Below are positions 9,353 to 12,077 of a stretch of 12,077 bases of DNA, piece after piece. A program made the position numbers and the translations under genes. This stretch comes from Myxococcales bacterium (lineage in GTDB: Bacteria > Myxococcota > Myxococcia > Myxococcales > Anaeromyxobacteraceae). The stretch spans positions 1 to 12,077 of the forward strand of contig JAJYHA010000109.1 of the NCBI GenBank assembly GCA_021784995.1, in the 5' to 3' direction. Within the stretch, counting starts at the first letter, position 1; each line of letters begins with the position of its first letter. Below the pieces are notes generated by a model that worked only from the letters and a program-made list of their open reading frames with translations, searched no databases and was not told where the DNA came from.

Positions 9353-9371
9353 AAAAACACCCAGGCCCGAC

Positions 9372-10304
9372 TCACCCGGATGGAGCGCCAAGCGCGGCAC
9401 GCGCCCGGGCGGCATCCTCGGCGATCTGCGCCCTGAGCGCCTCGACGGAGGGGAAGCGCCGCTCGTCCCTGAGGCGGGAGAGGAAGGCGATCCGCAGGGT
9501 GGCGCCGTGGAGATCGCGGCCATCGAACTCGAACAGGTGCGCCTCGGCCGTGACGGCGCCGTCTTCCTGGACGGTGGGCTTCACGCCCACGTTGCACACG
9601 CCCCCGTACCCCGCCGACCCCAGCTTGCACCAGACCACGTAGACCCCGTTCGCGGGGAGCATGGCCGCCGGGCGCACGTTCGCCGTCGCGAAGCCGAACC
9701 CGCGGCCACGTCCCGCCCCGCGCTCGACCACCCCGTCCACGTCGTGCGGGCGGCCGAGCAGCTGTCCGGCGCCCTCCACGTTCCCCTCGAGGAGGAACTC
9801 GCGGATCTTGGTGGAGGAGACGACCAGGCCGTCGGAGGCGACCGGGTCCACGACGTGCAGCCGCACCCCGCGCGCGGCGAGCATGCCGCCCAGGACCTCC
9901 ACGCGCGTCCTCCCCCGCCCCGCCGTGAAGTCGTGCCCGACCACGACGTCGGCCGCGCCCAGGATCCCCGCCAGATCACGCTCCACGAACGTCGCGGCGT
10001 CCGTGCGCGCGTAGCCCGGATCGAACGGCTGGACGACCGCCGCGTCGAGTCCGCACGCGGCGAGGAGCTCGAGCTTGCGCGGCGTGGGGGTCAGCAGGGG
10101 CGGCGCGAGCCGGGGGCGGAGGACGCGCACGGGGTGCGGGTCGAAGGTGAGCCCCACCGCCGGGGCGGCGCGCGGCCCGGCCAGGCCGCGCGTCACCTCG
10201 AACAGGCGCCGGTGTCCCAGGTGGACGCCGTCGAAGTTGCCGATCGCCACCGCGCAGCCGCGCAGCGCGCCCGCAGCGTCGGAGATGGCCTGGAAGAGGC
10301 GCAT
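9372..10304 (-). CDS. ribF: RibF, bifunctional riboflavin kinase / FMN adenylyltransferase (FAD synthetase)
   Basis: This 310-residue enzyme converts riboflavin to FMN and FMN to FAD in the cytoplasm, using ATP. The N-terminal nucleotidyltransferase domain (about 16-175) shows GNFDGVHLGH (22-31), 'FDPHP' (54-58), 'VVGHDFTAGRGR' (121-132) and 'SSTKIR' (163-168). The C-terminal flavokinase domain (about 183-307) shows 'GFGFATANV' (202-210), 'NGVYVVW' (219-225), 'NVGVKPTV' (238-245), 'AEAHLFEFDGRDLHG' and the closing 'LR.E.RFPS...L..QI..D' pattern. The usual PTAN of the flavokinase is ATAN here (A206), with T207 and N209 kept. The ATG at 10304 is two bases after the cdd stop, with no clear ribosome site of its own, so coupling to cdd is likely. 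The length is normal for the family. Confidence 0.95.
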   Translation of the reverse strand: MRLFQAISDAAGALRGCAVAIGNFDGVHLGHRRLFEVTRGLAGPRAAPAVGLTFDPHPVRVLRPRLAPPLLTPTPRKLELLAACGLDAAVVQPFDPGYARTDAATFVERDLAGILGAADVVVGHDFTAGRGRTRVEVLGGMLAARGVRLHVVDPVASDGLVVSSTKIREFLLEGNVEGAGQLLGRPHDVDGVVERGAGRGRGFGFATANVRPAAMLPANGVYVVWCKLGSAGYGGVCNVGVKPTVQEDGAVTAEAHLFEFDGRDLHGATLRIAFLSRLRDERRFPSVEALRAQIAEDAARARAALGAPSG

Positions 10305-10306
10305 GC

Positions 10307-10696
10307 TCAGAGGTACCGCCGCGAGAACCCGCGCGGCAACAGGGCGCCCAGCGTCGTGACCTGGACCGCCCGCGGGCCCGCCAGCAGGACCGGGAGGTCC
10401 GGCCCGGCGAACTCGGCCAGCGTCTGGAGGCACATGCCGCAGGGCGGCGTCGGCGGCGTGGTGCCGCTGGCGATCGCCACCGCCCCCAGCCGCCGCGCTC
10501 CGGCCAGCACGGCGGCCAGGACCGCGGCGCGCTCGGCGCACACCGTCAGCCCGTAGCTGGCGTTCTCCACGTTGGCGCCCACGAACGTGCGCCCTCCCGC
10601 GCGGACGGCCGCCCCCACGCGGAACCGGGAGTAGGGGGCGTGCGCGCGCCGGCGGGCCCGCCGGGCGGCCGCCACCAGCGCACGGGCGCCCCTCAC
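10307..10696 (-). CDS. cdd: Cytidine deaminase, short homotetrameric type
   Basis: This 129-residue enzyme deaminates cytidine and deoxycytidine to uridine and deoxyuridine. It has the substrate and zinc motifs of the short bacterial form: 'YSRFRVGAAV' (22-31), 'NVENASYGLTVCAER' (42-56) with zinc ligand C53, catalytic E55 and R56, and 'PPCGMC' with zinc ligands C86 and C89. These positions coincide with the Bacillus subtilis enzyme numbering. The residue after C89 is L90 where the family normally has Arg (PCGxCRQ). The frame is open far upstream inside punA, but GTG 10696 gives the right length, overlaps the punA stop as GTGA, and has GGAGG seven bases upstream. It sits between punA and ribF. 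Confidence 0.95.
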   Translation of the reverse strand: MRGARALVAAARRARRRAHAPYSRFRVGAAVRAGGRTFVGANVENASYGLTVCAERAAVLAAVLAGARRLGAVAIASGTTPPTPPCGMCLQTLAEFAGPDLPVLLAGPRAVQVTTLGALLPRGFSRRYL

Positions 10697-11538
10697 GCCA
10701 GCGCCTCCGGCAGGAAGGCCTGGAGCAGCGCCGTCAGGCGTGGGCTCTCGCGCGCCGCCACCTCGGCCACCTCGGCGTGCGAGAGCGCCTTCCCGGCGAG
10801 GCCGGCGGCGAGGTTGGTGACCATCGAGAGCCCGACCACCGGGACGCCCATGTGCCGGGCGGCGATCACCTCGGGGACGGTCGACATGCCGACCAGGTCG
10901 GCGCCCAGGGCCCGGAGCATCCGGACCTCGGCCGGCGTCTCGTAGCTCGGTCCCGGCATGCAGGCGTAGACGCCGCGCCGGAGCGCGATCCCGAGCCGGC
11001 TCGCCGCCTCCTCCAGCCGGGCGCCCAGGCGCGGATCGTAGGCGTGCGAGAGATCCGGGAAGCGCGGCCCGAGCCGCTCGTCGTTGGGGCCGGTGAGCGG
11101 GTTCTGGCCGGAGAGGTTCAGGTGATCGGTGATCCGGACCAGGTCCCCCGACCGGAGCTCGGGGTTCACCGCCCCCGAGGCGTTCGTCACGACCAGCAGC
11201 CGGACCCCGAGCCGGCAGAGCACCCGGGCGCCGAACGCGACCTCCTCGGCCGCCCACCCCTCGTACCCGTGGACGCGCCCCTGCAGCGCCGCGACCGTGA
11301 CGGGGCGCCCGGCCCCGGCCACCTCCCCCACCACGAGCCGCCCGGCGTGCCCGGGCACGCGCGCGACGGGGAACTCCGGGATCTCCCGGTACGGGATGCT
11401 CACCGGGCCGGCCAGCGCGTCGGCGAAGCCACCCAGACCCGATCCCAGCACGACGCCCACGGCGGGCACGCCGTCCGTGCGCCCGTGGATCCAGGCCACC
11501 GCGTAGGCGAGGCGATCGTGGAGCTGTGCACGGCTCAC
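10693..11538 (-). CDS. punA: Purine nucleoside phosphorylase, trimeric PNP type
   Basis: This 281-residue enzyme cleaves inosine and guanosine (and deoxy forms) with phosphate to the free base plus (deoxy)ribose-1-phosphate. Residues align with the human-type trimeric PNP active site: GSGLG (32-36, S33), H64, 'QGRVHGYEG' (86-94; R88, H90, Y92), 'NASGAVNP' (119-126), 'GPSYETPAE' (196-204; Y199, E200), 'VGMSTVPE' (216-223; M218, S219) and N242 in 'MVTNLAAG'. N242 is the residue linked to 6-oxopurine preference. The frame is open to 11682, overlapping the upstream gene, but GTG 11538 gives the family N-terminus and follows an excellent ribosome site. It lies between the pyrimidine phosphorylase gene and cdd, which supports a nucleoside-salvage operon. 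Confidence 0.95.
   Translation of the reverse strand: MSRAQLHDRLAYAVAWIHGRTDGVPAVGVVLGSGLGGFADALAGPVSIPYREIPEFPVARVPGHAGRLVVGEVAGAGRPVTVAALQGRVHGYEGWAAEEVAFGARVLCRLGVRLLVVTNASGAVNPELRSGDLVRITDHLNLSGQNPLTGPNDERLGPRFPDLSHAYDPRLGARLEEAASRLGIALRRGVYACMPGPSYETPAEVRMLRALGADLVGMSTVPEVIAARHMGVPVVGLSMVTNLAAGLAGKALSHAEVAEVAARESPRLTALLQAFLPEALA
10704..10708 (-). promoter_or_regulatory. Ribosome binding site of cdd
   Basis: GGAGG inside the last codons of punA, seven bases before the GTG at 10696, fixes the cdd start at the overlapping GTGA junction. Confidence 0.7.
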
Positions 11539-11541
11539 GGA

Positions 11542-11551
11542 CCCTCCCTCC
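11542..11551 (-). promoter_or_regulatory. Strong ribosome binding site of punA
   Basis: GGAGGGAGGG lies three bases before the GTG at 11538; its 5' part gives normal spacing. It decides for this start over codons upstream inside the neighbouring gene, and follows directly after a GC hairpin. Confidence 0.75.
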
Positions 11552-11552
11552 A

Positions 11553-11572
11553 GGCCGGCCGGCGGGCCGACC
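11553..11572 (-). promoter_or_regulatory. Intercistronic GC hairpin between the pyrimidine phosphorylase gene and punA
   Basis: On the minus strand GGTCGGCC and GGCCGGCC pair over eight positions (one G-T wobble) around the loop CGCC. The hairpin starts three bases after the upstream stop codon and ends one base before the punA ribosome site. No T-run follows. It may mark mRNA processing, partial termination or translational tuning; function is inferred and chance is possible in this GC-rich DNA. Confidence 0.35.
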
Positions 11573-11575
11573 GCC

Positions 11576-12077
11576 TCATGCGTGCTCCGTCCCGGAGCCG
11601 AAGCGCTCCAGCAGGAGCGGGGCCGGGACGGGCTCGCGCTCCCCGATCCGATAGGCGGCGAGGATCCGCCGCGCCACGGCATCGGGCCCCTCGGGCGAGG
11701 CGGTCGCCCAGTGCACGCTGCAGAGGGGCTCGCCCCGCTCCACCCGCTCGCCCACCTTCCGGTGCACGACGACGCCGACGCCGTGGTGCACGGGGTCCTC
11801 GACTCGCGCCCGGCCCGCCCCGAGCGCCACCGCCGCCAGGCCGATGGCCTCCGCGTCCACGCGCTGCACGAACCCGGTCGAGGGGGCCGGGACCGCCTGC
11901 ACGCCGTCGCAGCCGGGCAGGCGGCCGGGGTCGTCCAGCGCCCGCACGTCGCCGCCCTGGGCCGCGACGATCTCGCGCAGCTTGCGCAGCGCCCGGCCGT
12001 CGCGCAGCGCCTCGCCCGCCCGCGCGCGGCCCGCGGCGAGGCCGGTCGCGCCGCCGGCGAGCACGATCATCTCCGCC
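11576..12077 (-). CDS. deoA: Pyrimidine-nucleoside (thymidine) phosphorylase, C-terminal part (5' end outside window)
   Basis: About 167 C-terminal residues are visible; the stop is TGA at 11578-11576 and the frame is open at the window edge. The ATG at 12070 is internal, not the start: the sequence reads on upstream as '..AEMIVLAGG', typical of the helical part of this family. The segment then has the pyrimidine phosphorylase C-terminal domain: 'GFVQRVDAEAIGLAAVALGAGR', then '..GVGVVVHRKVGERVERGEPLCSVH', a lipoyl/biotinyl-like fold. The full enzyme phosphorolyses thymidine, uridine or deoxyuridine. Substrate range (DeoA-type thymidine phosphorylase or broader Pdp-type) cannot be told from this end, so the symbol is provisional. 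It is the first visible gene of the row leading to punA, cdd and ribF. Confidence 0.85.
   Translation of the reverse strand, partial: AEMIVLAGGATGLAAGRARAGEALRDGRALRKLREIVAAQGGDVRALDDPGRLPGCDGVQAVPAPSTGFVQRVDAEAIGLAAVALGAGRARVEDPVHHGVGVVVHRKVGERVERGEPLCSVHWATASPEGPDAVARRILAAYRIGEREPVPAPLLLERFGSGTEHA

Noticed and set aside
9248..9371. Sigma-54 (-24/-12) promoter for pilB
   Set aside because: No convincing GG-N10-GC pair is visible on the minus strand in this region.
9248..9523. Longer pilB start at 9523
   Set aside because: The extra 92 residues overlap ribF and do not resemble PilB. ATG 9247 begins exactly at the conserved RLG motif and has a ribosome site.
10697..11257. Long upstream extension of the cdd frame into punA
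   Set aside because: Short cytidine deaminases are about 130 residues. The extension is low-complexity Arg/Ala/Pro/Gly shadow of punA.

Overview
This is a high-GC, gene-dense stretch of bacterial chromosome. It holds the motor and regulatory core of a type IV pilus (T4P) system, next to a nucleoside-salvage and flavin gene group. The minus-strand order pilB-pilT-pilC-pilS-pilR is the order known from the Myxococcus xanthus pil cluster. With the very high GC content and frequent GTG starts, this suggests a myxobacterium (Myxococcota), perhaps Anaeromyxobacter-like. The taxon is an inference from gene order and composition; no marker gene in the window proves it.

Layout, left to right. (1) 3-1940, plus strand: the C-terminal part of a PilY1-like pilus-associated protein whose start lies outside the window. 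It has a beta-propeller-like segment followed by a very cysteine-rich region. (2) 1941-2045: a short convergent gap with strong GC hairpins, probably the shared transcription end of the two converging units. (3) 2046-9247, minus strand, transcribed right to left: pilB (extension ATPase), pilT (retraction ATPase), pilC (inner-membrane platform), pilS (membrane sensor kinase) and pilR (sigma-54 activator). The genes are tightly packed; pilS and pilR overlap and pilC abuts pilS. (4) 9248-9371: the main intergenic regulatory region, ahead of pilB, with two inverted repeats and a weak sigma-70-like promoter. (5) 9372-12077, minus strand: the end of a pyrimidine-nucleoside phosphorylase gene, then punA, cdd and ribF, nearly all overlapping or within a few dozen bases.

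How the genes work together. PilB polymerises and PilT depolymerises the pilus through the PilC platform. PilS/PilR is the two-component pair that in characterised systems controls pilin (pilA) transcription with sigma-54. PilY1-type proteins act at the pilus tip. No pilA is visible: the position after pilR, where M. xanthus has pilA, is taken by the convergent pilY1-like gene. The nucleoside genes phosphorolyse pyrimidine and purine nucleosides and deaminate cytidine. RibF turns riboflavin into FMN and FAD and appears to be carried as the last gene of that transcript.

I saw no RNA genes, CRISPR arrays, insertion sequences, phage genes or attachment sites. Nothing here amounts to a clearly undescribed system. 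The points most worth a second look are the Cys-rich PilY1 extension, the missing pilA beside pilSR, the possible c-di-GMP-binding domain of PilB, and the inverted repeats before pilB, pilC and punA.
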